A stretch of DNA of 34,440 nucleotides, from positions 1 to 34,440 of the forward strand of contig JABDFS010000036.1 of NCBI GenBank assembly GCA_013286425.1, written 5' to 3'. The translations under genes and the position numbers were made by a program. The DNA comes from Bacteroidota bacterium. Lineage in GTDB: Bacteria; Bacteroidota; Bacteroidia; Chitinophagales; Chitinophagaceae. Shown piece after piece: positions 23,275-31,150 of the stretch (positions are counted from its first letter, which is position 1; every line of letters starts with the position of its first letter). The notes below the pieces were generated by a model. It saw only the letters and a program-made list of their open reading frames with translations. It was not told the DNA's origin and searched no databases.

Positions 23275-23940
23275 ATGGACAGACGTAAATATTTAAAAAC
23301 AATTGGCATAACAGCAGCAAGCGCCGGTATTATTGCCCAGGCTTGTAAAACAGAAACAAAAAAAACTGATGCTACTGCTGCGAGCACAGAAAGCCAGAGC
23401 ACAATAAACAGGATGCCGGTAGAAAAAGCAGCAGATGATGCGGTAAGAAATGCACCTAAATTTTTTACTCCGGAAGAATTTTCAACTATAACTATCCTGG
23501 CCGATATTATTATTCCGAAGGATGAAAAAAGCGGAAGCGCCAGCGATGCAAAAGTTGCAGACTTTATTGAATTCATTGTAAAAGATGAGCCGGATTATCA
23601 AACGCCTTTAAAAGGTGGTTTAAGATGGCTTGATATACATTGTTTGAATGCTTATCAAAAAGCTTTTAAGGACTGTTCTGCTGATCAGCAAATTGAAGTA
23701 GTAGACGAGATCGCTTATCCTGAAAAGGCAAAACCCGAAATGAGTTATGGCGTTTCATTCTTTAATATAATGCGCAACCTGACCGCCACCGGCTTTTATT
23801 CAACACAAATCGGCTGGGATGATATCGGTTATGTTGGTAACAGGCCAAACCAATGGAATGGCGTTCCCGAAGATGTACAAAAGCAGTACAACATTGCCTA
23901 TACAGAAAAAGAGTTGAAAGAATGTATCAGTTTCTCTTAA
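23275..23940 (+). CDS. Gluconate 2-dehydrogenase subunit 3 family protein (Tat partner)
   Basis: A 221-residue partner of the GMC oxidoreductase. It begins MDRRKYLKTIGITAASAGII, a twin-arginine leader, followed by AQAC, so it may be lipidated at C24. A Thr/Ala/Ser-rich linker (28-45) leads to the subunit-3 domain: FTPEEFSTITILADIIIPKDEKSGSASDAKV, then YGVSFFNIMRNLTATGFYSTQIGWDDIGYVG. In homologous systems this subunit carries the catalytic GMC protein through the Tat channel and keeps it stable. The usual third partner, a cytochrome c, is not next door. Its stop codon overlaps the convergent microprotein gene. Confidence 0.88.
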   Translation: MDRRKYLKTIGITAASAGIIAQACKTETKKTDATAASTESQSTINRMPVEKAADDAVRNAPKFFTPEEFSTITILADIIIPKDEKSGSASDAKVADFIEFIVKDEPDYQTPLKGGLRWLDIHCLNAYQKAFKDCSADQQIEVVDEIAYPEKAKPEMSYGVSFFNIMRNLTATGFYSTQIGWDDIGYVGNRPNQWNGVPEDVQKQYNIAYTEKELKECISFS

Positions 23941-24104
23941 GCTTGTTTGTTATCCGCTTTTGAATGAAGCGCTTTAAGTTTATTCTCTTTCCTGATTCTC
24001 TTTTTGGTATAGAGCATCGCAGAAAAAGCTGCTGTAATTGCAATAACTATTGTTTTTAAATTACCTGTTCCCATAATGTACGTTTGACGCAGTTCTTTTA
24101 ACAT
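23937..24104 (-). CDS. Small single-helix membrane protein (55 residues)
   Basis: A short frame starting MLKELRQTYIMGTGNLKTIV, or at the internal Met (24074) giving 45 residues. Next is a hydrophobic helix IVIAITAAFSAMLY, then a basic tail KKRIRKENKLKALHSKADNKQA. The layout is that of a one-helix inner-membrane microprotein with its positive end in the cytoplasm. The stop overlaps the subunit-3 stop on the other strand by two bases. The well-formed transmembrane-plus-basic-tail design and the fit into the gap argue that it is real. Function unknown. Confidence 0.5.
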   Translation of the reverse strand: MLKELRQTYIMGTGNLKTIVIAITAAFSAMLYTKKRIRKENKLKALHSKADNKQA

Positions 24105-24181
24105 GTATACGAAAGAAATTGTTAAAAGGTTTTATTCAAGAGAAGGAAATTTAAAAATTCGCTGCATTGACAAAATCATTG

Positions 24182-26212
24182 CTACCATATTCTTGCTCTT
24201 GCACTATCCGGCAAATACATTTTATTTCCTTGTTTTACATTAAAAGCTTCATAAAAAGCGTCAACATTTACCAAAGGACCGTTTACACGGAATTTTTCAG
24301 GTGAATGAACATCGGTTAAAACCTGTGTACGTAAAGATTGAGGGCGTTCATTTTCCAGCCAGCTCAATGCATAACCAAGAAAGAATCTTTGAGTTGGTGT
24401 ATATCCTCCGATCTTTTCACCTTTTTTGTACTCATCGGTTTGTTTAAATGCATCAAAACCTAATAATACACCACCAAGATCTGCTATATTTTCTCCAAGC
24501 GTAGCTTTCCCGTTTATTTTAAAAGTATCAATTGCCACATAGCTGCTAAACTGGTTTGAAAGCACATTTGCTCTTTGTGTAAATTTTGCTGAGTCTTCAG
24601 GGGTCCACCAGCCTTTTAAATTTCCCTGGGCATCATATTGTCTTCCTTCATCGTCGAACCCGTGCGTAAGTTCGTGACCAATAGTTGAAGCTGCCATGTA
24701 ACCGTAAACAACTGCATCATCCAGTTCATTATCATTATAACCGGGAATAATAAATGCTGCTGCCGGTAAAACTATTTCGTTGTTGGATGGGTCATAATAA
24801 GCGTTATATGTCTGAGGATACATACCCCATTCTGTTTTGTCAACCGGTTTTCCCAGCTTATTGATATTGTAATTATGCCAGAAAATATCAGCATTTACAA
24901 GGTTTTGAAAATAGCTGTCACCCGTAATTTTCAGCGCAGAAAAGTCTTTCCATTTATCAGGATAACCCACTTTTTTATTTACCTGTGCAAGTTTGGAGAG
25001 TGCTTTTTGTTTGGTACTGTCACTCATCCAATCCAGGTTTTGTATCCTGTTCTTTAAAGCAGTTCTGATATTTTCTACAAGTGTTGAATATCTTGCTTTG
25101 GCGCTATCATTAAAGTATTCTTTAACGTATATCTGGCCCAGCAATTCTCCCATTACATTTTGTTCATTGCTGATTATTCTTTTCCAACGTGGTTTTCTTT
25201 CAGTAGCTCCGGAAAAAAGTTTATTGAATTCGAAATTTGCCTTGCCAAAAGTATCAGGTAAAGCGGCTACAAATTCATTTGTAAGCCTGTAGCGTAAATA
25301 GTCTTTCCATGTATCGAGAGAATAAGAATTCAGTGCAATACCTGTTTCTTTATAATATTCAGGCTGACCAATTATTACAGAATCTGTACTCTTTACACCA
25401 ATGATATTCATATAATTCACCCAATTAATTTTAGGTGAAACTTTATTCAAATCGGTTACTGCATATTTATAATAATTAGCATATGGATCACGAAGGTCTT
25501 CGAGCTTTCTGCTTGCTTTGGCTAAATCGGTTTCCAGGGCGAGTATATTTACTGCTGATGCACGCGATTTAGAAGCATCAGCCCCCAGCAGCGTTAATAT
25601 TTGAGTGATGTTTTTTACATAAGCATTACGGATAGCAACTGAAGTGCTGTCCATTTTAAAATAAAATTCACGTTCCGGCAGCCCTAATCCTGTTTGCCAT
25701 AATTGCAGCGTTTCAAGTGCACTGTTTTTTGCGTCCTGGGCAACAAAAAAGCCAATAGCGCTGCCAACACCCATTGCATCAAGCTGTGCCATTGTATTTT
25801 GAAGAGATGCAACATCATTAATTGCGGTTATTTTGGCGAGATAAGGTTGTAAAGGTTCGATACCTGCTTTTTCAATCCCGGTAGAATCGCTGGCGGCTTT
25901 CCAAAAATCTCCAATCTTTTGTTCAGAACTTCCATCCGAATGAGAACTTTTTGCAACTTCTTCGTTTATGCTGCGCAATCTTTGCAAGGTTTCGTTGGGA
26001 ATTATCTGAAACAGCCCCCAGGCACTTTCATCCGCCGGAATTGGATTATTTTTTATCCAGTAACCATTGGCATAATCAAAAAAATCGTCGGCCGGATTTA
26101 CTGTAGAATCTATATTTTTTGCAAGTACATCAGGTTTGGCTGATTTTTTATCCTGGTTGCAGGATGCAGCAATGATCACTGTTATAAAAAGAATAAAATT
26201 CAGATTGCGCAT
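24182..26212 (-). CDS. M13-family (neprilysin-like) metallopeptidase lipoprotein
   Basis: A long M13 zinc endopeptidase. I choose the Met at 26212 because MRNLNFILFITVIIAASC is a clear lipoprotein signal; an upstream ATG at 26230 would add MPQIIF. The N-terminal M13 domain begins PADDFFDYANGYWIKNNPIP. The catalytic domain has the zinc motif HELTH (residues 513-517 from this start) in TIGHELTHGFDDEGRQYD. The third ligand Glu is in GENIADLGGV. The C-terminus, YLPDSARARIW, is close to the usual CxxW end, with Ala-Arg in place of the Cys context. It probably degrades peptides in the periplasm or at the surface. Divergent from the DUF177 operon. Confidence 0.93.
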   Translation of the reverse strand: MRNLNFILFITVIIAASCNQDKKSAKPDVLAKNIDSTVNPADDFFDYANGYWIKNNPIPADESAWGLFQIIPNETLQRLRSINEEVAKSSHSDGSSEQKIGDFWKAASDSTGIEKAGIEPLQPYLAKITAINDVASLQNTMAQLDAMGVGSAIGFFVAQDAKNSALETLQLWQTGLGLPEREFYFKMDSTSVAIRNAYVKNITQILTLLGADASKSRASAVNILALETDLAKASRKLEDLRDPYANYYKYAVTDLNKVSPKINWVNYMNIIGVKSTDSVIIGQPEYYKETGIALNSYSLDTWKDYLRYRLTNEFVAALPDTFGKANFEFNKLFSGATERKPRWKRIISNEQNVMGELLGQIYVKEYFNDSAKARYSTLVENIRTALKNRIQNLDWMSDSTKQKALSKLAQVNKKVGYPDKWKDFSALKITGDSYFQNLVNADIFWHNYNINKLGKPVDKTEWGMYPQTYNAYYDPSNNEIVLPAAAFIIPGYNDNELDDAVVYGYMAASTIGHELTHGFDDEGRQYDAQGNLKGWWTPEDSAKFTQRANVLSNQFSSYVAIDTFKINGKATLGENIADLGGVLLGFDAFKQTDEYKKGEKIGGYTPTQRFFLGYALSWLENERPQSLRTQVLTDVHSPEKFRVNGPLVNVDAFYEAFNVKQGNKMYLPDSARARIW

Positions 26213-26351
26213 AAATATTATTTGCGGCAATTTAATTAACCCTAATAGACTTATTTAAATTTTTTGATGAGCAATTGAACTAAATATTAAATACTGAGAC
26301 AATTATTGTTAAACTTAGTATACTAACAGCAGTTATGAATAGCTTTACAGC

Positions 26352-26382
26352 TTTGTTCATAAGCATTTTTCAGTTACCTTTG
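26352..26382 (+). promoter_or_regulatory. Bacteroidota-type promoter for DUF177-rpmF-plsX
   Basis: TTTG at 26352-26355 and TACCTTTG at 26375-26382 are separated by 19 bases. This matches the known Bacteroidota consensus (-33 TTTG, -7 TAnnTTTG, spacer about 19-21). It places the transcript start about 10 bases before the ATG at 26402, so the leader is very short. Confidence 0.6.
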
Positions 26383-26401
26383 CCACCCAAATTTTCAGGC
26401 C

Positions 26402-26941
26402 ATGAATTTCAGAAGAGATTATGAAATAGCGTTTGTTGGCCTAAAACCGGGAGTTCATTATTTTGAATACCAGGTAGACAATGAGTTCTTTGCACATTAT
26501 AAACCGCAGGATTTTTCTAATTGTAAAGCCAATATAAAGCTTGAACTGGATAAGAAAAGTGCGTTCATGCTTTTAAAATTCGACGTGGATGGGACTGTTG
26601 ATGTAAGTTGCGACAGGTGTGGGAATCCACTCACTTTACAATTATGGGAAGAATTTAAAGTGATGGTAAAGCTGGTTGACAATCCCGAGGAGATGAACAA
26701 CCAGGAAGAAGACCCCGATGTTTATTATATAAGCAGGGGCGAAAGCCATCTGCATCTTGCGGATTTGATATATGAATTTATTTACCTGAGTATTCCTATG
26801 CAGAAAATGTGTGCACCGGATGAAATGGGAGGCACTCAATGTAATAAAGAAGTACTTGCTAAATTAACACACGTGGAAAGCGATATTAAAGAAGCAAATC
26901 CAATGTGGCAGGCACTTAATAAATTTAAAGATTTTAATTAA
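26402..26941 (+). CDS. DUF177 (YceD-like) protein
   Basis: A 179-residue DUF177 protein. The hallmark is the core VDGTVDVSCDRCGNPLTLQLWEEF with C70 and C73. A second Cys pair, KMCAPDEMGGTQC (C137, C147), could complete a zinc site. In many bacteria and in plastids the family acts in 23S rRNA or 50S subunit maturation, consistent with the rpmF gene 15 bases downstream. First gene of the DUF177-rpmF-plsX operon with its own promoter. Confidence 0.88.
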   Translation: MNFRRDYEIAFVGLKPGVHYFEYQVDNEFFAHYKPQDFSNCKANIKLELDKKSAFMLLKFDVDGTVDVSCDRCGNPLTLQLWEEFKVMVKLVDNPEEMNNQEEDPDVYYISRGESHLHLADLIYEFIYLSIPMQKMCAPDEMGGTQCNKEVLAKLTHVESDIKEANPMWQALNKFKDFN

Positions 26942-26956
26942 TATAAATTTTAAACT

Positions 26957-27151
26957 ATGCCAAATCCGAAACGCAGGCATTCGCAGCAACGCAGCGCAAA
27001 GAGGAGAACACATTACAAAGCTGAAGAAATTACTTTAAGTAAAGACAGCACTACCGGCGAAATGCATGTACGCCACCGCGCACATGTTAGTGAAGGTAAA
27101 CTGTTTTACAAAGGAAAAGTTGTTTCTGAAAAAGCTCCTCTAAAAGCCTAA
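26957..27151 (+). CDS. rpmF: 50S ribosomal protein L32
   Basis: A 64-residue basic protein starting MPNPKRRHSQQRSAKRRTHY, the L32 signature. The C-terminal half (GEMHVRHRAHVSEGKLFYKGKVV) has no cysteines, so this is the zinc-free form, usual in Bacteroidota to my knowledge. It sits 15 bases after DUF177 and 15 before plsX, the conserved gene order linking ribosome and fatty-acid/phospholipid synthesis. Confidence 0.97.
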   Translation: MPNPKRRHSQQRSAKRRTHYKAEEITLSKDSTTGEMHVRHRAHVSEGKLFYKGKVVSEKAPLKA

Positions 27152-27166
27152 ACAATAATTGCTTTA

Positions 27167-28126
27167 ATGAATCTCGCTCTTGATATGATGGGCGGTGATT
27201 TTGCACCGCTGGAAGCTGTGAAAGGCCTGTTGCTTTATTTACAGCAGCAAGGTAAAGGAACCGTTTATTGCATTGGTGATGAAAACCAGGTACAGGCATT
27301 GCTTAATGAGCATGCTGTGCCAAAAGAAAGAGTAGTACTCGTTCACACCACTGAAGTAATCGGTTACCACGAGCATCCAACAAAGGCTTTAAAAGACAAG
27401 CCCGGCTCTTCTATTGGTAAAGGGTTTCAGTTGCTTGCTTCAGGCAAAGCAGATGCATTTATCAGCGCCGGGAATACGGGCGCTATGCTTGTTGCATCAA
27501 TGTTTTTCTTAAAACCGCTTGAAGGTGTATTAAGGCCTACTATTGCAACTGTTGTCCCTAAAATAGGTGGTACAACCGGCATTCTGCTGGATGTTGGTTT
27601 GAATGTTGATTGCAAGCCGCAGCACCTTGACCAATTTGGTTTATTGGGCAGTTTATATGCACAAACTATTTTAGGAATTAATAATCCGAGTGTAGGGTTA
27701 TTGAATGTTGGTGAAGAAGAAGGCAAAGGCAATATTTTATGCAAGGAAACCTATCCTTTATTAAAGGAAAATTCCCGCCTGAATTTTATTGGTAATGTTG
27801 AAGGAAGGGATATTTTCAGCAATGGTGGCGCCGATGTTACTGTTTGCGATGGATTTACCGGCAATGTTGTACTTAAATTAGGTGAATCAATTTATGATGT
27901 TGTAAAAAGCCGTAATATCCATAATGATGAATTCATGCATCGTTTTGCATATGAAAATTATGGTGGCACTCCTGTTTTAGGTGTTTCAAAACCGGTTGTA
28001 ATCGGTCACGGCATCAGCAATGATATTGCGTTTTGCAATATGCTTTCGCTCGCAGAAAAAATGGTTGAGACTGACCTCTGCGGAAAAATCCGTGTTGCTT
28101 TTCAGAGCACAGCAAGTCCGGCTTAA
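27167..28126 (+). CDS. plsX: Phosphate acyltransferase
   Basis: A 319-residue PlsX, which converts acyl-ACP to acyl-phosphate for phospholipid synthesis at the inner face of the membrane. It begins MNLALDMMGGDFAPLEAVKG, the family signature. Further typical motifs are ISAGNTGAMLVAS, LDVGLNVDCKPQHLDQFG and VTVCDGFTGNVVLK. Full length for the family. fabH, the usual next gene, is absent: plsX ends one base before the stop of the convergent GSCFA gene. Confidence 0.96.
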   Translation: MNLALDMMGGDFAPLEAVKGLLLYLQQQGKGTVYCIGDENQVQALLNEHAVPKERVVLVHTTEVIGYHEHPTKALKDKPGSSIGKGFQLLASGKADAFISAGNTGAMLVASMFFLKPLEGVLRPTIATVVPKIGGTTGILLDVGLNVDCKPQHLDQFGLLGSLYAQTILGINNPSVGLLNVGEEEGKGNILCKETYPLLKENSRLNFIGNVEGRDIFSNGGADVTVCDGFTGNVVLKLGESIYDVVKSRNIHNDEFMHRFAYENYGGTPVLGVSKPVVIGHGISNDIAFCNMLSLAEKMVETDLCGKIRVAFQSTASPA

Positions 28127-28127
28127 A

Positions 28128-29135
28128 TCAATTCTCTAAAAAATAACGCAACTCTTCTTTTAGATCCAAATAAGGATGGATCGCGGCAATACGCCTGGTT
28201 TTTTCAGCCTGTTGTTCCAAAAACTTTTTATGCAATGATGATTGCGGATTGAATGGCTTATGTTTTTTAGCAATTACTATCTTTTTAATTTCTTCGAGCA
28301 ACTCTCTTGCTGACTGATCAAAACAAGTTTCAGAAAATTTTTCCAACACAAATTGTGTAGCAGCATAATTGGGATGTGCTAAATCAACATCGTAAAAGCG
28401 GTAATCTCTCAAAACATCTATCACTAATTCATAAGCAGGAAAATAATACAACTTATCAAACTTGTTCACTAAATGATGTACAGCTTCAATCAATCTAGCT
28501 TTGCTGCGATTGTTATCAACTACACCATCTCTTAAATGCCTTACCGGACTGATGGTAAAAATTATTTTCAGCTTATTATTAAAATGAAACAATTGATGTA
28601 TCACGCTGTCAAAAGCAGTGATGATTTCTTCAATTGTGTTCAGGTGTTTATTAAAGTTTTGTGCAGGCGCTTTATGGCAATTCGCGACCTCACCCCCGGC
28701 CCCTCTCCGCAGGGTGGAGAAGGGAGATTGCTGTACAACTTTATAAGTGAATGCAGAGCCGAGTGTAATAATAAGCCAATCTGCATCTTTTAAAAAATCG
28801 TGCGCTCGTTGCTGGCTTTGGTTTATACCGTTTAAGCAATCCTGTTTATTTATGGCAGAAAAGCGGCTGTGATGTTGCCAACTATTCCATGTTTCATTCA
28901 AATAAAATAAATCATCTTCTATATATTTTTTGTTTTGAATGTAGGATAACAGGCTTGAAGAAACGCTTATTGGATCAAACAAAATACCATTCGGGTTTTG
29001 TAAAACACTGAACTTGTTTTCCTGTAAAAAGTTTCCAATGTGTTCGGTAAAACACGAACCCGTTAATAGAATTTTATCCCTGTAAGTAATAGATGGTTCT
29101 AATGGTTTTATATTGATGTTAGCAAAGAACTGCAT
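28128..29135 (-). CDS. GSCFA-domain protein with in-frame repeat insertion
   Basis: A 335-residue protein of the GSCFA family, SGNH-hydrolase-like and of unknown substrate. The name-giving motif appears as LLTGSCFTEHIGNF near residue 25-38, and NPNGILFDP, TLGSAFTYK and VANCHKAP follow. Between YKVVQ and EVANCHK lies SPFSTLRRGAGG, which is not family-like. It is encoded by the GC-rich Bacteroidota repeat at 28688-28726. The frame is kept on both sides, so the gene is probably still functional. It starts two bases after the HMG-CoA-lyase-like gene stop, so the two are one operon. No signal peptide. Confidence 0.85.
   Translation of the reverse strand: MQFFANINIKPLEPSITYRDKILLTGSCFTEHIGNFLQENKFSVLQNPNGILFDPISVSSSLLSYIQNKKYIEDDLFYLNETWNSWQHHSRFSAINKQDCLNGINQSQQRAHDFLKDADWLIITLGSAFTYKVVQQSPFSTLRRGAGGEVANCHKAPAQNFNKHLNTIEEIITAFDSVIHQLFHFNNKLKIIFTISPVRHLRDGVVDNNRSKARLIEAVHHLVNKFDKLYYFPAYELVIDVLRDYRFYDVDLAHPNYAATQFVLEKFSETCFDQSARELLEEIKKIVIAKKHKPFNPQSSLHKKFLEQQAEKTRRIAAIHPYLDLKEELRYFLEN
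28688..28726 (-). repeat. GC-rich Bacteroidota repeat inside the GSCFA gene
   Basis: On the minus strand it reads CTCCCTTCTCCACCCTGCGG and continues AGAGGGGCCGGGGGTGAGG. The two GGAGA/TCTCC arms can form a hairpin. It resembles the CCCTCTCC...GGAGAGGG-CCGGGGGTGAGG repeat that I know as abundant between genes in Bacteroidota. Its GC content contrasts sharply with the AT-rich gene. It encodes about 13 extra residues in frame. Confidence 0.75.
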
Positions 29136-29137
29136 GG

Positions 29138-29995
29138 TTAAATAAAAATTTCGTTTGCAATATTTATGCTTTCCAATAAAGCTTCTTTATTTAAACCGCT
29201 TAATAATTTTTTCTCTTTAAAATAATCAGCCATAAAAATTGTATCCATATTTCCGACAAGTTCATTTTGCGCCATTGGACAACCTCCGATCCCTTTCAAT
29301 GCTCCGTCAAATCTTAAGCAACCTGCATTAAATGCAGCATCTAATTTTTCTTTCCTGTTTTGCAATGTTGAATGTAAATGCACACCAATTTCAGTTGAAG
29401 GAAAATTATGAATGAATTTTTTGCATGCAACAGCAATTTGTTCCGGAGTTGCAACACCCACCGTATCTGCAAGCGAAATAATAGTGATGTTTCTTTTTAT
29501 TAATTCTTCTGCCCAATGCAGTAAAATTTCTTCGTTATAAACATCGCCATAAGGGTTACCAAATGCCATGCTTAAATACACAACCAGCGTTTTTTTGTGT
29601 TGCATGCAAAGCAGTTGAATGTCTTCCACGCGCTGCAGACTTTCTTCAATGCTGCTGTTCGTATTGCGTTGCTGAAATGTTTCTGAAATAGAAAATGGAA
29701 AGCCGAGATAACTTATCTCATCAAATGCAACAGCTTCGTTGGCACCACGCTCATTAGCAATTATTGCAAGTAACCTGGTTTTGCTCTTCACTAATTCCAA
29801 ATTACCAATTACCTGTTTTGTATCTGCCATCTGCGGAATAGCTTTGGGAGAAACAAAACTGCCAAAATCAATCGTATCAAAACCAACCTGCAGCAAGCTG
29901 TTTATATACCGGATCTTTTTTTCTGTAGAAATAAAACTGTGCCATCCCTGCATGGCGTCTCTCGGGCACTCAATAAGCTTTAGCGCTTTATTCAT
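29138..29995 (-). CDS. Hydroxymethylglutaryl-CoA lyase-like enzyme
   Basis: A 285-residue HMGL-like TIM-barrel enzyme, start chosen at MNKALKLIECPRDAMQGW. An ATG at 30043 would add 16 residues with no family match. Signatures are ECPRDAMQGW (catalytic Arg and metal Asp), VGFDTIDFGSFVSPKAIPQMADT, and the metal-binding HLHST near residue 225. The Cys loop is GIGGCPMAQNELVGNMDT. The reaction would be cleavage of HMG-CoA to acetyl-CoA and acetoacetate in leucine breakdown. No other leucine-catabolism gene is in the window. It is followed after two bases by the GSCFA gene. Confidence 0.87.
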   Translation of the reverse strand: MNKALKLIECPRDAMQGWHSFISTEKKIRYINSLLQVGFDTIDFGSFVSPKAIPQMADTKQVIGNLELVKSKTRLLAIIANERGANEAVAFDEISYLGFPFSISETFQQRNTNSSIEESLQRVEDIQLLCMQHKKTLVVYLSMAFGNPYGDVYNEEILLHWAEELIKRNITIISLADTVGVATPEQIAVACKKFIHNFPSTEIGVHLHSTLQNRKEKLDAAFNAGCLRFDGALKGIGGCPMAQNELVGNMDTIFMADYFKEKKLLSGLNKEALLESINIANEIFI

Positions 29996-30069
29996 ACAAC
30001 AAAAATACTTTGTGTTTTGCACTTGCAATGAAGACAACTTCAATCATGCAATATTGAACATTGCTTCAT

Positions 30070-30104
30070 AAAAAAAGCATCACACAATTGTGCGATGCTT
30101 TTAT
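30070..30104 (-). terminator. Rho-independent terminator of the beta-barrel gene
   Basis: On the minus strand GCATCGCACAATTGTGTGATGC folds (30098-30077; one G-U pair, perfect otherwise) and is followed by seven T. It starts 26 bases after the stop of the outer-membrane beta-barrel gene. The pairing is wobble-compatible only in the minus-strand RNA, which supports this orientation. Confidence 0.8.
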
Positions 30105-30123
30105 CAATACAAACCAAAACTAT

Positions 30124-30693
30124 TTATAAAATCTTAATTGCTACGCCAACCTGTATTGCCTGGCTTTTCCATTTGTCTGAGTTGCTGATATCGCTGACAT
30201 TGCTTAAACCAATATTATAGCGGCCGTAAACTTTTAGTAAACCAAAATTTAATTGCGCACCTAAAACAGCCGCAAAATCACCACTCTTAAAAGCTGACTC
30301 TCCATTTTCTACCAGTGACTGATTATTATTCATCAGTATACTAAATTGAGGTCCGACCTGAAAGGTGAGCAATTTGCTTGCGTTTATATTCAGCAGTATA
30401 GGAATGTTCAAATAATTCAAATGAACATCTTTAGGTTTTACCAATCCATAACCGGAATCAACAGTTGTGTTTGTCTGGCTAAAAAGTACTTCCGGTTGTA
30501 TGCCGATAACTTTATTAATTCCCAGGTCAACATAACCACCCAGCACATAACCAAAGTTGTATCCATCTTTAAAAGACTGGCCATCTATTTTTCCAAGATT
30601 AGCGCCCACTTTTGCGCCGAGCTGAAACGATTGCGCCGAAGCTGCAGCTGAAATCATCACTAAAAAGCATAGAGAAAGAATTGTTTTTTGCAT
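30124..30693 (-). CDS. PorT-like outer-membrane beta-barrel protein
   Basis: A 189-residue protein with a signal peptide (MQKTILSLCFLVMISAAASAQ). It continues as alternating beta-strands ending in a hydrophobic C-terminal strand (QAIQVGVAIKIL). It begins with FQLGAKVGANLGKIDG and has FGYVLGGYVDLGINKVIGIQPEVLFSQ, the usual pattern of the PorT/outer-membrane beta-barrel family of Bacteroidota. Small barrels of this kind have unknown cargo. Monocistronic, with its own terminator. Confidence 0.82.
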   Translation of the reverse strand: MQKTILSLCFLVMISAAASAQSFQLGAKVGANLGKIDGQSFKDGYNFGYVLGGYVDLGINKVIGIQPEVLFSQTNTTVDSGYGLVKPKDVHLNYLNIPILLNINASKLLTFQVGPQFSILMNNNQSLVENGESAFKSGDFAAVLGAQLNFGLLKVYGRYNIGLSNVSDISNSDKWKSQAIQVGVAIKIL

Positions 30694-30799
30694 AGTATTT
30701 TTTTTAGAGTCTGCTGTGGATTTTATTCTGTTATTAAACCTGATAAAAACGATGTGGTTTAATAACTATTGTTTAATAAAAGCCTAAATGATGCCAATG

Positions 30800-31150
30800 T
30801 TATTGATGCATCTTATACATTACTGATCTCTGGCGCTGTGCATAAGCGCTTACCGAATCAAACAAAATTTTATTCAGCGATGGGTCGGATTGATAATATT
30901 TAAAGCTTTTAAAAAAATCATCCTGGCTGATGTGATATATTTTTAATACTTCGCCCATATACATTGTATTCAGGCGTTTGATTGATGTGTCTTTGTCTTT
31001 AAGATAAGTTGCATAATTGCCTGCCTGCGTAAGATCCCAGATAATCAGTTTCATCTTATCAACAGGTAAAATATCTTTCGGCATTTTATCTCCTGATGAA
31101 CAAGCGATAGATGTACTAATGATCAAAATAAATATCAGGCATCTTTTCAT
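30800..31150 (-). CDS. DUF4296 lipoprotein
   Basis: A 116-residue lipoprotein (MKRCLIFILIISTSIAC, lipid Cys at 17) with a DUF4296-like body: MPKDILPVDKMKLIIWDLTQAGNYA, then a helical stretch through YHISQDDFFKSFKYYQSDP. Its start overlaps the DUF4835 stop by four bases (ATGA), so translation is coupled. Conserved in Bacteroidota; role unknown. Confidence 0.82.
   Translation of the reverse strand: MKRCLIFILIISTSIACSSGDKMPKDILPVDKMKLIIWDLTQAGNYATYLKDKDTSIKRLNTMYMGEVLKIYHISQDDFFKSFKYYQSDPSLNKILFDSVSAYAQRQRSVMYKMHQ

Noticed and set aside
30044..30123. Upstream ATG at 30043 as the real start of the HMG-CoA-lyase-like gene
   Set aside because: The extra 16 residues do not look like the family, and the usual start is close to the ECPRDAMQGW motif, matching the Met at 29995.
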